NCBI RefSeq assembly: GCF_900156175.1
Contig: NZ_FTMV01000002.1
Span: 62,001-126,000, forward strand
Length of the DNA: 64,000 nucleotides
Direction: 5' to 3'
Source: Janthinobacterium sp. TND4EL3
GTDB taxonomy: Bacteria; Pseudomonadota; Gammaproteobacteria; Burkholderiales; Burkholderiaceae_D
Positions 37,124 to 46,572 of this stretch are shown here, in pieces. Both the position numbers and the translations under genes were made by a program. How positions within the stretch are numbered: the stretch's first letter is position 1; every line of letters starts with the position of its first letter. Below the pieces are notes generated by a model. It was not told the DNA's origin. It did not search any database and was given only the letters and a program-made list of their open reading frames with translations.

Positions 37124-39067
37124 ATGGGTAGAATTATCGGTATCGATCTGGGAACCACGAATTCCTGCGTTTCCATCATGGAAAATGGTCAACCAAAGGT
37201 AATCGAAAACGCTGAAGGCGCACGCACGACGCCATCGATTATTGCTTATCAAGAAGATGGCGAAATTCTCGTCGGCGCGCCGGCGAAACGCCAGGCCGTG
37301 ACCAATCCGAAAAACACGCTGTACGCAGTCAAGCGTTTGATCGGTCGCAAGTTCGACGAAAAAGAAGTCCAAAAAGACATCGCGCTGATGCCTTACCAAA
37401 TCATGAAAGCCGACAACGGCGATGCATGGATTGGCGTGCGCGACAAAAAACTGGCTCCACCGCAAATTTCGGCTGAAGTCCTGCGCAAGATGAAGAAAAC
37501 GGCAGAAGACTACCTCGGTGAAGAAGTCACCGAAGCCGTCATCACCGTGCCTGCCTACTTCAACGATTCGCAGCGTCAAGCGACCAAGGATGCCGGCCGT
37601 ATCGCTGGCCTGGACGTCAAACGCATCATCAACGAGCCAACCGCGGCAGCGCTGGCATTCGGCCTGGACAAGACCGAAAAAGGCGACCGTAAAATCGCCG
37701 TGTATGACTTGGGTGGCGGTACGTTCGACGTGTCGATCATCGAAATCGCGGATGTTGATGGCGAGAAACAATTTGAAGTGCTGTCGACCAACGGCGACAC
37801 CTTCCTGGGCGGCGAAGACTTCGACCAGCGCGTCATCGATTACATCATCGACGAGTTCAAGAAGATCAACGGCATCGACCTGAAAAAAGATCCGATCGCC
37901 CTGCAGCGCATCAAGGCTTCGGCCGAGCGCGCGAAGATCGAGCTGTCGTCGTCGCAACAAACCGAAATCAACGAGCCGTACATCGCCATGGCGAACGGCG
38001 CACCGGTCCACTTGAACCTGAAGATGACCCGCGCCAAGCTGGAATCGCTGGTGGAAGAGCTGATCTCGGCAACGATCGAACCATGCCGCACCGCTATCAA
38101 AGATGCTGGCGTGAAAGTGTCGGACATCGATGACATCATCCTGGTCGGCGGCATGACGCGTATGCCGAAGGTGCAGGAAAAAGTGAAGGAATTCTTCGGC
38201 AAGGATCCACGCAAGGACGTGAACCCGGACGAAGCCGTCGCCGTGGGCGCAGCCATCCAGGGTTCGGTCCTGTCGGGCGAACGCAAGGACTTGCTGTTGC
38301 TGGACGTCACTCCACTGTCCCTGGGTATCGAAACCCTGGGCGGCGTGATGACCAAGATGATCCACAAAAACACGACGATTCCGACCAAGTTCAGCCAGGT
38401 CTTCTCGACGGCCGACGACAACCAGCCTGCGGTGACCATCAAGGTCTTCCAGGGTGAGCGCGAAATCGCCGCCGGCAACAAGGGCCTGGGCGAATTCAAT
38501 CTGGAAGGCATCCCGCCAGCAGCACGCGGTACGCCACAGATCGAAGTGACCTTCGACATCGACGCCAACGGCATCTTGCACGTCGGCGCCAAAGACAAGG
38601 CCACCGGCAAGGAAAACAAGATCACGATCAAGGCCAATTCCGGCTTGACCGAGGCGGAAATCCAGAAGATGGTGAAAGACGCCGAGTTGAACGCGGAAGA
38701 AGACAAGAAGGTCAAAGAATTGGCCGAGTCGCGCAACCAGGCCGATGCTCTGGTACACTCGACCCGGAAATCCTTGACCGAATACGGCGACAAGCTGGAC
38801 GCGGGCGAGAAAGAGAAGATCGAAGCGGCGATCACTGACCTGGAAGCAAGCATCAAGGCCGGCGACAAGGCTGAGATCGACGCCAAGGTGGAAGCACTGT
38901 CGAGCGCATCGCAGAAACTGGGCGAAAAAATGTATGCCGACATGCAAGCGCAGCAAGCTGCCGGCGGCGCGGAAGGTGCACAGCAAGCCGCTGGCGCATC
39001 GGATGCAGGCGCCAAGCAGGACGACGTTGTCGACGCTGACTTCAAGGAAGTCAAAGACAGCAAGTAA
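37124..39067 (+). CDS. dnaK: chaperone DnaK (Hsp70)
   Basis: This 647-residue ATP-dependent foldase has the nucleotide-binding domain at about 1-385 ([14 protein letters not shown] at 5-18; [14 protein letters not shown] near 195; [13 protein letters not shown] near 343). The inter-domain linker [12 protein letters not shown]-type sequence is at about 388-402, then the substrate-binding domain, the helical lid and a C-terminus ending [11 protein letters not shown], the co-chaperone-binding EEVD-like tail of proteobacterial DnaK. AAAGGA precedes the ATG. Codon use is strongly biased, as for a highly expressed gene. Confidence 0.98.
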   Translation: MGRIIGIDLGTTNSCVSIMENGQPKVIENAEGARTTPSIIAYQEDGEILVGAPAKRQAVTNPKNTLYAVKRLIGRKFDEKEVQKDIALMPYQIMKADNGDAWIGVRDKKLAPPQISAEVLRKMKKTAEDYLGEEVTEAVITVPAYFNDSQRQATKDAGRIAGLDVKRIINEPTAAALAFGLDKTEKGDRKIAVYDLGGGTFDVSIIEIADVDGEKQFEVLSTNGDTFLGGEDFDQRVIDYIIDEFKKINGIDLKKDPIALQRIKASAERAKIELSSSQQTEINEPYIAMANGAPVHLNLKMTRAKLESLVEELISATIEPCRTAIKDAGVKVSDIDDIILVGGMTRMPKVQEKVKEFFGKDPRKDVNPDEAVAVGAAIQGSVLSGERKDLLLLDVTPLSLGIETLGGVMTKMIHKNTTIPTKFSQVFSTADDNQPAVTIKVFQGEREIAAGNKGLGEFNLEGIPPAARGTPQIEVTFDIDANGILHVGAKDKATGKENKITIKANSGLTEAEIQKMVKDAELNAEEDKKVKELAESRNQADALVHSTRKSLTEYGDKLDAGEKEKIEAAITDLEASIKAGDKAEIDAKVEALSSASQKLGEKMYADMQAQQAAGGAEGAQQAAGASDAGAKQDDVVDADFKEVKDSK

Positions 39068-39143
39068 TTGTCTTGCGCTCCCATGAAATGGGGGCAGCCG
39101 GGCTGAACGCTACATCGCGGGATTAGCCGCGAAGACCGGCCGA

Positions 39144-39185
39144 GCCGAGTCGCTGCGCCTAGCGCAGCACTCGACTCGGCTTTTT
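39144..39185 (+). terminator. terminator between dnaK and dnaJ
   Basis: GCCGAGT...CTGCG-CCTAG-CGCAG...ACTCGGC is a long two-part stem followed by TTTTTC, 77 bp past dnaK. It would lower dnaJ transcription relative to dnaK. Confidence 0.85.
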
Positions 39186-39230
39186 CGTGTAATTTTTACA
39201 TCAGTAGATAGACTGCAAGGTGCCGACAAC

Positions 39231-40364
39231 ATGGCAAAGCGTGATTTTTACGAGACACTCGGTGTCGCAAAAAATGCTTCGGAAGAAGAGATCAAAAAGT
39301 CTTACCGTAAACTGGCGATGAAATACCATCCGGACCGCAATCCGGATAGCAAGGAATCGGAAGAAAAGTTTAAGGAAGTCAAAGAAGCCTACGAGATGCT
39401 GACCAATCCGGAAAAGCGCGATGCGTATGACCGCTATGGTCACGCTGGCGTGGACCCGAACATGGGCGGCGGTGGCGGCTTCGGCGGCGGTGCTGGCGGC
39501 TTTGCCGACAGCTTCGGCGATATCTTCGGCGACATCTTTGGCGGTGGCGGTGGACGCAGCCGCAATGCGGGTCCACAGGTGTACCGTGGCGCCGACTTGC
39601 GCTACAACCTGGAAATTACACTGGAGCAAGCTGCTCACGGCTTCGACACGACGATTCGCGTGCCGAGCTGGGACAAGTGCGACACTTGCCACGGCAGCGG
39701 CGCCAAGCCGGGCACGTCGCCGACCACCTGCGGTACCTGCGGTGGCCACGGCCAGGTGCGCATGCAGCAAGGTTTCTTCAGCATCCAGCAAACCTGCCCG
39801 AAATGCCATGGCAGCGGCAAGGTCATCACCGACCCCTGCACGCCGTGCGGCGGCGCCGGTCGCATCAAGCGCAACAAGACCCTGGAAGTGAAAATTCCAG
39901 TCGGTATCGACAATGGCATGCGTATCCGTTCGTCCGGCAACGGCGAACCGGGCACGAATGGCGGCCCGTCGGGCGACCTGTATGTGGAAATCCACATCAA
40001 GCCGCACGCCGTGTTCCAGCGCGAGGGCGACGACCTGCATTGCGAAATGCCGATTTCGTTCACCAAGGCAGCATTGGGCGGCGAAATCGAAGTGCCGACC
40101 CTGAACGGCAAAGTGTCGTTCACGATCCCGGAGGGCACCCAGTCGGGCAAGACCTTCCGCCTGAAAGGCAAGGGCATCAAGGGCGTGCGCTCCGGTTATG
40201 CGGGTGACCTGTTCTGCCACGTGGCCATCGAAACACCCGTGAAACTGACGGAAAAACAGAAAGACCTGCTGCGCGACTTTGAAAAGTCGACGACCGAGGG
40301 CGGTGCCAAGCACAGTCCGCAAAGCAAGACCTGGAAAGACAAGGTCAAGGATTTTTTTGAGTAA
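39231..40364 (+). CDS. dnaJ: chaperone DnaJ (Hsp40)
   Basis: This 377-residue co-chaperone stimulates DnaK ATPase and delivers substrates. The J domain at 1-70 has the YHPDRNPD motif near 32-39. A Gly/Phe linker ([13 protein letters not shown]) is at about 77-115. Four zinc-finger repeats follow: [24 protein letters not shown] and CTPCGGAG at about 148-215, then the C-terminal substrate-binding and dimerisation domains. It is separated from dnaK by a strong terminator and 163 bp, so it may have its own promoter as well as read-through. Confidence 0.97.
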   Translation: MAKRDFYETLGVAKNASEEEIKKSYRKLAMKYHPDRNPDSKESEEKFKEVKEAYEMLTNPEKRDAYDRYGHAGVDPNMGGGGGFGGGAGGFADSFGDIFGDIFGGGGGRSRNAGPQVYRGADLRYNLEITLEQAAHGFDTTIRVPSWDKCDTCHGSGAKPGTSPTTCGTCGGHGQVRMQQGFFSIQQTCPKCHGSGKVITDPCTPCGGAGRIKRNKTLEVKIPVGIDNGMRIRSSGNGEPGTNGGPSGDLYVEIHIKPHAVFQREGDDLHCEMPISFTKAALGGEIEVPTLNGKVSFTIPEGTQSGKTFRLKGKGIKGVRSGYAGDLFCHVAIETPVKLTEKQKDLLRDFEKSTTEGGAKHSPQSKTWKDKVKDFFE

Positions 40365-40381
40365 GCACACGTAATACCATG

Positions 40382-40417
40382 CGCCGGGATGCTGAAACAT
40401 CCCGGCGTTTTTTTACC
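40382..40417 (+). terminator. terminator after dnaJ
   Basis: CGCCGGGATG-CTGAAA-CATCCCGGCG is a perfect 10-bp stem with a 6-nt loop followed by T7. Confidence 0.92.
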
Positions 40418-40502
40418 CCGGTTGACTCAATATCTGCGCGCATCGCACGCCAACGCACGCGATCGGCGCGCTGTTCAACCGAACTTACCTCATGGGAGCG
40501 AT

Positions 40503-41174
40503 ATGACCGAACCGAAAAATGGCCTGGCCCTGGCGGAACTGCTGCAGCGTAACCGCCGCTGGGCCGACTCGATGGTGGCGAAAGACCCGAACTTCTTCAA
40601 GAACCTGGAAGCGCAAACGTCGCCCGAATATCTGTGGATCGGCTGCTCCGACAGCCGCGTGCCCGCCAACGAACTGCTGGGCATGGCGCCTGGCGACGTG
40701 TTTGTGCACCGTAATATTGCCAACGTGGTCGTGCATTCCGACCTCAATTGCCTGTCCGTCCTGCAATTTGCCGTGGACGTGCTGAAAGTCAAACATATCA
40801 TCATCGTCGGCCATTACGGCTGCAAGGGCGTGCATGCGGCCATGACGGGCACGCGCATCGGCCTGGTCGACAACTGGCTGCGCCATGTGCAGGATGTGGG
40901 CCAGAAACACGAGCGCTACCTGGGCGACGTGCTGACCAGCCGCCAGCGCGGCGACCGCCTGTGCGAACTCAACGTGGTTGAGCAGGTCTTGAACGTGTGC
41001 CAGACTACCGTCGTGCAAGATGCGTGGGAACGGGGCCAGGAACTCAGCGTCCATGGCTGGGTCTATGGCTTGAAGGATGGCTTGCTGAACGACCTGGAAG
41101 TAACCGTCACGGCTGGCCACGAACTGGCGCCCCGCATGGCGGCCCGCCTGGCCCGCTACGAAGCCATCGCGTAA
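40503..41174 (+). CDS. can: beta-class carbonic anhydrase
   Basis: This 223-residue zinc enzyme interconverts CO2 and bicarbonate. The zinc ligands lie in IGCSDSRVPANEL near residues 46-58 (Cys and the Asp-Arg dyad) and VGHYGCKGV near 103-111 (His and Cys). Length and sequence match E. coli Can (220). GGGAG is 6 bp before the ATG at 40503, which is preferred to an in-frame codon inside the dnaJ terminator. It is monocistronic. Confidence 0.95.
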   Translation: MTEPKNGLALAELLQRNRRWADSMVAKDPNFFKNLEAQTSPEYLWIGCSDSRVPANELLGMAPGDVFVHRNIANVVVHSDLNCLSVLQFAVDVLKVKHIIIVGHYGCKGVHAAMTGTRIGLVDNWLRHVQDVGQKHERYLGDVLTSRQRGDRLCELNVVEQVLNVCQTTVVQDAWERGQELSVHGWVYGLKDGLLNDLEVTVTAGHELAPRMAARLARYEAIA

Positions 41175-41192
41175 TCGACCCTGGCGCGGCGC

Positions 41193-41678
41193 CTATGGTG
41201 CCGCACCATCCAGGCGGAGCAGGTAATCGGCCGCCTCCCGCACGCCCTCTTGCGCCGCCCGGCGCAGCCAGGTTCTGGCCTGGGGAATATCCTGCGGCGT
41301 GCCCCGGCCATCGGCCAGCGCCACGCCATAGTGGTAGCGCGCCAGCCGCGCATAGGCGGCGTCATCGTTGGTATGGGCGCCGCGCCGCATCAGCGCCGTC
41401 GCCTGTTCCAGGTCCCTGGGCACGCCGATGCCCGTTTCATACAGCTGTGCCAGCCAAATCATCGAATACACATCGTTCCAGCGCCGGATGCAGTCTTCAA
41501 AGATGGCGACGGCAGCCGCATGGTCGCCCGTCTTGTCGGCCGCATAGCCGTACAAGCACTTGATGCGCTTGTCGCTATGGACATAGGCTTTGTAGCTGAG
41601 ATCGCCTTCATCCTGGCTATCCTGGGCATGGGAGGGCGCAGCGAGCAGCAGAGCGAGCAAGAGGGCGAGAGTGGGCAT
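41193..41678 (-). CDS. secreted Sel1-repeat (TPR-like) protein
   Basis: The product has 161 residues. Signal peptide MPTLALLLALLLAAPSHA covers residues 1-18. Two or three Sel1-like helical repeats follow: YSMIWLAQLYETGIGVPRDLEQATALMRRGA near 72-102, and a second, YGVALADGRGTPQDIPQARTWLRRAAQEG, near 118-146. Such repeats are protein-interaction scaffolds in the periplasm or on the surface. It is convergent with can, with 18 bp between. The partner is unknown. Confidence 0.8.
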   Translation of the reverse strand: MPTLALLLALLLAAPSHAQDSQDEGDLSYKAYVHSDKRIKCLYGYAADKTGDHAAAVAIFEDCIRRWNDVYSMIWLAQLYETGIGVPRDLEQATALMRRGAHTNDDAAYARLARYHYGVALADGRGTPQDIPQARTWLRRAAQEGVREAADYLLRLDGAAP

Positions 41679-41890
41679 GGCGTTCCTGTCTATGCGTTGG
41701 AAATTGGTAGATAAGCAAGTTTCGTGCTAGGGCCATTCCCGGGCAAAGCCGTTACGGCTGTGCCATCGCGTGACAGTGCCTGTTGCAGCATGGCGCAACG
41801 CGCCGCGCATATTCATATAGTAAATGCTTCGTTTGCAAGGAACGCAGGCCGGCATACAGTGGACTTCCCTTGTTCACTGATGAAGCCATC

Positions 41891-42775
41891 ATGTCGGCCG
41901 TCCTGAAACCCGCGCATTCCGCTAGTCATTTCCGTATCGAAACGTTCGACGCGCCGCTGGGTGCGCAAGTGCTGGGGCTGGACCTGGCGCAGCCGCTGTC
42001 GCTGGGCGACTTCCAGCGCCTGCACCACGCCCACCTCGATCATCACGTGCTGGTGTTCCGCGAGCAGCGCATCACGCCGCAGCAGCAAGTCGATTTCAGC
42101 CGCCGCTTTGGTCCCCTGCAAATCCACGTGCTGCGCCAGTTCCAGCTGCCCACGCAGCCGGAGGTGCTGATCATTTCGAACATCGTCGAGGATGGCCAGC
42201 CCATCGGCCTGGGCGACGCGGGCCATTTCTGGCATTCCGACCTGTCGTACAAGGAAGTGCCCAGCCTCGGCTCCATGCTGCACGCGCAGGAGTTGCCGGA
42301 CGAGGGCGGCGATACCGTATTTGCGAACATGCACCTGGCGTGGGAAAGCTTGCCGGCCGCGCTGCGCCACGCCGTGCGCGGCGCCCGCGCCGAACACAGC
42401 TATTTGAGCCAGTATGAGGAATTGCGCCGCCGCAACCCATGGCGCCCCGCGCTGACGCAGGCGCAGATCGATGAAGTCACACCCGTGACCCACCCCGTGG
42501 TGCGCGTGCATCCGGAAACGGGACGGCGCGCCCTGTTTGTCAGCGAGCATTTCACCACGCGCATCGTCGGCTTGCCCGCCGATGAAAGCCGCGCCCTGCT
42601 CGACGAACTGTTCGCCCACAGCGTGCGCCCGGAACACCTGTATGTGCACCGCTGGCAGCCGCACGACCTGGTGTTCTGGGACAACCGTTCCCTGATGCAT
42701 CTGGCGACGGGGTGCCCGCCCGACCAGCGCCGCAAACTGTATCGCACCACCATCGAAGGCGATGCGCCGTACTGA
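41891..42775 (+). CDS. TauD/TfdA-family Fe(II)/2-oxoglutarate dioxygenase
   Basis: This 294-residue cytoplasmic enzyme has the metal triad His115 and Asp117 in GHFWHSDLSY, with the distal His in NRSLMHLATG near 268. The 2-oxoglutarate-binding Arg is in RRKLYRTTIEG near 281. TauD releases sulfite from taurine; relatives act on other sulfonates, sulfates or phenoxyacetates. The start at 41891 (MSAVLKPAHS) is the first family-like ATG. It is followed after 30 bp by ABC importer genes of the SsuA/TauA type, so a sulfonate or sulfate ester is the likely substrate. Confidence 0.85.
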   Translation: MSAVLKPAHSASHFRIETFDAPLGAQVLGLDLAQPLSLGDFQRLHHAHLDHHVLVFREQRITPQQQVDFSRRFGPLQIHVLRQFQLPTQPEVLIISNIVEDGQPIGLGDAGHFWHSDLSYKEVPSLGSMLHAQELPDEGGDTVFANMHLAWESLPAALRHAVRGARAEHSYLSQYEELRRRNPWRPALTQAQIDEVTPVTHPVVRVHPETGRRALFVSEHFTTRIVGLPADESRALLDELFAHSVRPEHLYVHRWQPHDLVFWDNRSLMHLATGCPPDQRRKLYRTTIEGDAPY

Positions 42776-42805
42776 TTTTTGACCGTAGTTGACCAAGGAG
42801 TGTCC

Positions 42806-43819
42806 ATGTTGCCGATCTTTACCTTTTCCCGCCGCCTGCTCGCCACCATCGCCATGCTGTGCATGGCCATGCCCATGGCCCGGGCCGAAGGCCAGATCCG
42901 CATCGCGGGCCAGCACGGCATCACTTTCTTGCTGCTCAATATTGCGCAAGAACAAAAACTGATCGAAAAGCATGGCAAGCAGCAGGGCGTCGATGTGAAA
43001 GTCGAGTGGATCACCCTGTCCGGCGGCCCGGCCATCAATGATGCCTTGTTGTCGGGCAATATCGATATCGCGGGGGCGGGCCTGGGGCCGCTGTTGACGA
43101 TCTGGGACCGTACCAAGGGACGGCAGAACGTGCGCGGCGTGGCCTCGCTCGGTAATTTCCCCTACTATTTGATCAGCAACAACCCGAAGGTGAAAACCCT
43201 GGCGGACTTCACGGACAAGGACCGCATCGCCTTGCCCGCCGTGTCCGTGTCCGTCCAGGCGCGCATCTTGCAAATGGCTGTGGCGAAGCAGTGGGGCGAC
43301 AAGGAATTTGCCCGCCTCGACAAGATCACGCAAACCCTGCCGCATCCGGATGCGGCGGCCGCCATCATCGCCGGCGGCACGGAGCTCAGTGGTCACTTCG
43401 GCAATTCGCCGTTCCAGGAACAGGAACTGGCGCAGAATCCGAACGCCCATATCATCCTGAACTCGTACGACGTGCAGGGAGGGCCCAGTTCGTCGACCCT
43501 GCTGTATGCGACAGAAAAATACCGCAAGGACAATCCGAAGACCTACCGCGCCTTCATCGCCGCGCTGGCCGAAGCGGCGCAGTACGCGAGCAGCAACCCG
43601 CAGGGTGCGGCCGACATCTATATCAAGGTGAACAAGAGCAAGGTGGACCGCAATCTGCTGCTGAAAATCTTTGCCAATCCGCAAGTGCAATTCAAGATCG
43701 CGCCGCAAAATACCTATGGCCTGGCGCAATTCCTGCACCGTGTGAGCGCCATCCGCAACTTGCCCGACAGCTGGCGCGATTACTTTTTTGACGACCCTGC
43801 CATCACGCAAGGAGGCTGA
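42806..43819 (+). CDS. ABC transporter substrate-binding protein (SsuA/TauA/NMT1 type)
   Basis: The product has 337 residues. Signal peptide residues 1-26 end MARAEG. The periplasmic-binding fold has IRIAGQHGITFLLLNIAQEQKLIEKH near 31, VEWITLSGGPAINDALLSGNIDIAGAG near 65-91 and the hinge region near 120-140. AAGGAG lies 6 bp upstream of the ATG. It binds the imported substrate for the ATPase and permease encoded next; the gap to the ATPase start is 1 bp. The ligand cannot be told from sequence, with sulfonates most likely from the TauD partner. Confidence 0.88.
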   Translation: MLPIFTFSRRLLATIAMLCMAMPMARAEGQIRIAGQHGITFLLLNIAQEQKLIEKHGKQQGVDVKVEWITLSGGPAINDALLSGNIDIAGAGLGPLLTIWDRTKGRQNVRGVASLGNFPYYLISNNPKVKTLADFTDKDRIALPAVSVSVQARILQMAVAKQWGDKEFARLDKITQTLPHPDAAAAIIAGGTELSGHFGNSPFQEQELAQNPNAHIILNSYDVQGGPSSSTLLYATEKYRKDNPKTYRAFIAALAEAAQYASSNPQGAADIYIKVNKSKVDRNLLLKIFANPQVQFKIAPQNTYGLAQFLHRVSAIRNLPDSWRDYFFDDPAITQGG

Positions 43820-43820
43820 C

Positions 43821-44666
43821 ATGAACGCGCCCGCTTTTCACCTGGTACGTCCTCCGGCCACGGTAGAACCATTGCTCAGCGTAAAGCATGTCAGCCTGGA
43901 ATACCGCACGGAGCAGCGTACCGTGCGCGCCACGCATGACGTCAGTTTCGACGTGTTCCGTGGCGACCGTTTCGTGCTGCTGGGGCCATCGGGTTGCGGC
44001 AAGTCGTCCTTGCTGAAAGCCGTGGCCGGCTTCGTCGCGCCGCGCGCGGGCAGCATCGCCATGCAGGCGAAAATCATCACAAAGCCGGGGCCGGAGCGTG
44101 TTGTCGTGTTCCAGGAATTCGACCAGTTGCCGCCATGGAAGACCGTGCTGGAAAACGTCATGTTCCCCTTGCTGGCCAGCAAGCGACTGGACAAGCAGGC
44201 GGCCCGCGAGCGCGCCCATCACTGGATTGCCAAGGTGGGCCTGGCCGGCTTTGAGGATGCGCATCCGCATACCTTGTCGGGCGGCATGAAGCAGCGGGTA
44301 GCCATCGCCCGCGCCCTGGCCATGCAGCCGGAAGTGCTGCTGATGGACGAGCCGTTTGCCGCCCTCGACGCCTTGACGCGGCGCAAGATGCAGGAAGAGC
44401 TGAGCCGCCTGTGGCAGGAGCTGCGTTTTACCCTCGTCTTCGTCACGCATTCGATCGAGGAAGCGCTGGTCGTGGGCAACCGCATCCTGCTGCTGTCGCC
44501 CCATCCGGGCAGGGTGCGCGCCGAACTCAACAGCCATCAGTTCGGTTTGCACAGTGCGGGCAGTGCGGAATTCCAGGCCGCCAGCAGCCGCATCCATGGA
44601 TTGCTGTTCGATGAAGATGTTGATCCTGCTCAACAAGCGGATACGGCGCAGCGGGAGGCCGTATGA
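43821..44666 (+). CDS. ABC transporter ATP-binding protein (SsuB/TauB type)
   Basis: This 281-residue ATPase has Walker A GPSGCGKSS at about 55-63, a Q-loop FQEFDQLPPWKTVLENV near 94-110, signature LSGGMKQRVAIARAL near 154-168, Walker B LLMDEPFAALDALTRRKM near 174-191 and the H-loop VFVTHSIEEA near 207. AGGAGG lies 5-10 bp before the ATG. Its end overlaps the permease start by 4 bp. Confidence 0.93.
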   Translation: MNAPAFHLVRPPATVEPLLSVKHVSLEYRTEQRTVRATHDVSFDVFRGDRFVLLGPSGCGKSSLLKAVAGFVAPRAGSIAMQAKIITKPGPERVVVFQEFDQLPPWKTVLENVMFPLLASKRLDKQAARERAHHWIAKVGLAGFEDAHPHTLSGGMKQRVAIARALAMQPEVLLMDEPFAALDALTRRKMQEELSRLWQELRFTLVFVTHSIEEALVVGNRILLLSPHPGRVRAELNSHQFGLHSAGSAEFQAASSRIHGLLFDEDVDPAQQADTAQREAV

Positions 44667-45535
44667 GCGCGCTGCTGGAGCCGCCCATCCGCCAGGAATT
44701 CGTCTATGCGGCGCCGCCGCCCGCCGGCGTCACCGTCGAACGGCCGCTGTCGCGCTGGCAGCGCTGGAGCCAGCACGCGCTATGGCGCAAGGCATTCATT
44801 TTGCTCAGCCTGGCTTTGCTGTGGGAAGGGGCGGCGCGCTGGACGCAGAACGATCTACTCTTGCCAAGCTTCCTGCAGACGGCGCAGGCGTTTATCGGCG
44901 GCATCGCCAGCGGAGAATTGCTCACGCGCACGGCCGCGTCCCTCGTCGTGTTGCTGCAGGGCTATGCGGTGGGCGTGCTGGCCGCCTTCGTGCTGACCTT
45001 GCTGGCCGTATCGAGCCGCATCGGGCGCGACCTGCTGGAAACCCTGACGGCCATGTTGAATCCCTTGCCGGCGATTGCGTTGCTGCCGCTGGCCTTGCTG
45101 TGGTTTGGCCTGGGGCGCTCCAGTTTGATCTTCGTCATCGTCCATTCCGTGATGTGGCCGCTGGCCTTGAACACGTATGCGGGCTTCCAGGGCGTGCCTG
45201 AGACCCTGCGCATGGCGGGCCGCAACTACGGCTTGAACGGTTTGCGGCTGGTGCTGCACATCCTCGTGCCGGGCGCCTTGCCGTCCATCGTCTCGGGGCT
45301 GAAGATAGGCTGGGCGTTTGCCTGGCGCACCCTGATCGCGGCCGAGCTGGTCTTCGGCACGACGTCGGGGCAGGGCGGCCTGGGCTGGTACATCTTCCAG
45401 AACCGCAACGAGCTGTACACGGACAAGGTGTTCGCCGGCCTGGCGGCCGTCATCGTCATCGGTTTAATCGTGGAAAACATCGGCTTTCGCACCCTGGAGC
45501 GCGTGACCTTGAAGCGTTGGGGCATGCAGCGATAA
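44663..45535 (+). CDS. ABC transporter permease (SsuC/TauC type)
   Basis: This 290-residue inner-membrane protein has about six helices. It contains the BPD_transp_1 core, with the EAA loop GVPETLRMAGRNYGLNGLRLVLHILVPGALPSIV (in part) near residues 176-210, typical of this class. It completes the TauD-SBP-ATPase-permease operon. It ends at the stop of the convergent ArgP-like gene (the stops abut at 45535/45536). Confidence 0.92.
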   Translation: MSALLEPPIRQEFVYAAPPPAGVTVERPLSRWQRWSQHALWRKAFILLSLALLWEGAARWTQNDLLLPSFLQTAQAFIGGIASGELLTRTAASLVVLLQGYAVGVLAAFVLTLLAVSSRIGRDLLETLTAMLNPLPAIALLPLALLWFGLGRSSLIFVIVHSVMWPLALNTYAGFQGVPETLRMAGRNYGLNGLRLVLHILVPGALPSIVSGLKIGWAFAWRTLIAAELVFGTTSGQGGLGWYIFQNRNELYTDKVFAGLAAVIVIGLIVENIGFRTLERVTLKRWGMQR

Positions 45536-46423
45536 TTATCTCAGCATCGTGCGTGCCGCCGCGATGATTTGCCGCGACAGCTGCTCCATGCGCGGCGACT
45601 GCACCTTCCACGTGTGCCAGTACAGGGCCACGTCGGCCGGCGTCTTGGGCGTGAGCATTTCCACGAGCTCGCCGTCCGTGTTCGCTTTCAGCAGCAGTTC
45701 CGGCACCATGCCGTAGCCGAGGCCATAGCGGATGGCGTTGAAGTGCGAGGTAGCGCCCGGCACGTAATGGCAGGGGTAGGCGCCTTCGGGCAAGCCCAGC
45801 GCCTCTTGCAGGAACGACGACTGCAGGGTGTCCTTGCGCGTGTAGGCGACCACGGGCGCCGTGCGCGCCGCCTTGCGCGTCAGGCCGTGCGCGAACCACT
45901 GCTGGCGGAACGCTTGTGTGGCCACCAGCCAGTAGCGCATTACGCCCAGCGGCTCGGCCGTGCAGCCGCGCATGGGTTTCGGCTCCGTGCTGATGCAGCC
46001 GATGGCCATGCCCGTCTCCAGCAAAGTATAGGTGTGGTCCTGGTCTTCCACGGTCAGGTCCAGCAGCACGCGTTCGCGTATCAGCACCTCGGACAGGGCG
46101 GGGAAGAACCACGTGCCCATCGAATCCGCGTTCAGCGCCAGCACCAGGGTCAGCGGGGCATCCTGCTGCACCGCCAGCTCCGCCTGCAAGTCCGCTTCCA
46201 GCAGCTTGGCGCGCTTCAGATACTGCATCAGACGCTGGCCCATGCGCGTGGCGCGCGCGGGACGGCTGCGCACGATCAGCGCATTGCCGAGCTGGCTTTC
46301 CAGCGCCCGCACCCTCTGCGAAATGGCCGGTGACGTCAGGTGCAGCCGCAGCGCCGCCTGCTCGAAACTGCCCGTTTCGACGACGGCGCGGAACGCTTCC
46401 GTGTGCTTGGGATTGAGATCCAT
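45536..46423 (-). CDS. LysR-family regulator, ArgP/IciA-like
   Basis: The product has 295 residues. The HTH at about 4-62 reads DLNPKHTEAFRAVVETGSFEQAALRLHLTSPAISQRVRALE (in part), with the ERxxG-like SQLGNALIVRSRP typical of ArgP. The effector domain carries PLTLVLALNADSMGTWFFPAL near 90. ArgP controls lysine/arginine export and other genes. Here no argO/lysE exporter is adjacent; the neighbours are a class A PBP gene (divergent) and the sulfonate operon (convergent). ATG at 46423 was chosen over GTG at 46429. Confidence 0.85.
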   Translation of the reverse strand: MDLNPKHTEAFRAVVETGSFEQAALRLHLTSPAISQRVRALESQLGNALIVRSRPARATRMGQRLMQYLKRAKLLEADLQAELAVQQDAPLTLVLALNADSMGTWFFPALSEVLIRERVLLDLTVEDQDHTYTLLETGMAIGCISTEPKPMRGCTAEPLGVMRYWLVATQAFRQQWFAHGLTRKAARTAPVVAYTRKDTLQSSFLQEALGLPEGAYPCHYVPGATSHFNAIRYGLGYGMVPELLLKANTDGELVEMLTPKTPADVALYWHTWKVQSPRMEQLSRQIIAAARTMLR

Positions 46424-46437
46424 GGTCACTGCCTAAC

Positions 46438-46452
46438 ATAAGAAAAATTTAT
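46438..46452. promoter_or_regulatory. candidate LysR binding site ATAA-N7-TTAT
   Basis: ATAAGAAAAATTTAT is a dyad with a T-N11-A-like core in the AT-rich divergent region between the ArgP-like and PBP genes, a usual place for a LysR autoregulatory site. Confidence 0.35.
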
Positions 46453-46572
46453 CAATACTAAATAATACTTACTTTTTATAAGGATGAGAGTGTTGCAGTG
46501 CACAATGCCTCTTTGATGGAGTGCAGCGTATGCGCATGCGGCGCGGCCTCCTGGCAGCAAGGGAATCACCTC

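Noticed and set aside
37100-38986. 628-codon open frame antisense to dnaK
   Set aside because: Mirror of the dnaK codon bias; low-complexity composition; no ribosome-binding site and no known family.
41813-43822. 669-codon open frame antisense to the TauD/SBP genes
   Set aside because: It spans two well-supported genes and their gap; its translation has no recognisable domain.
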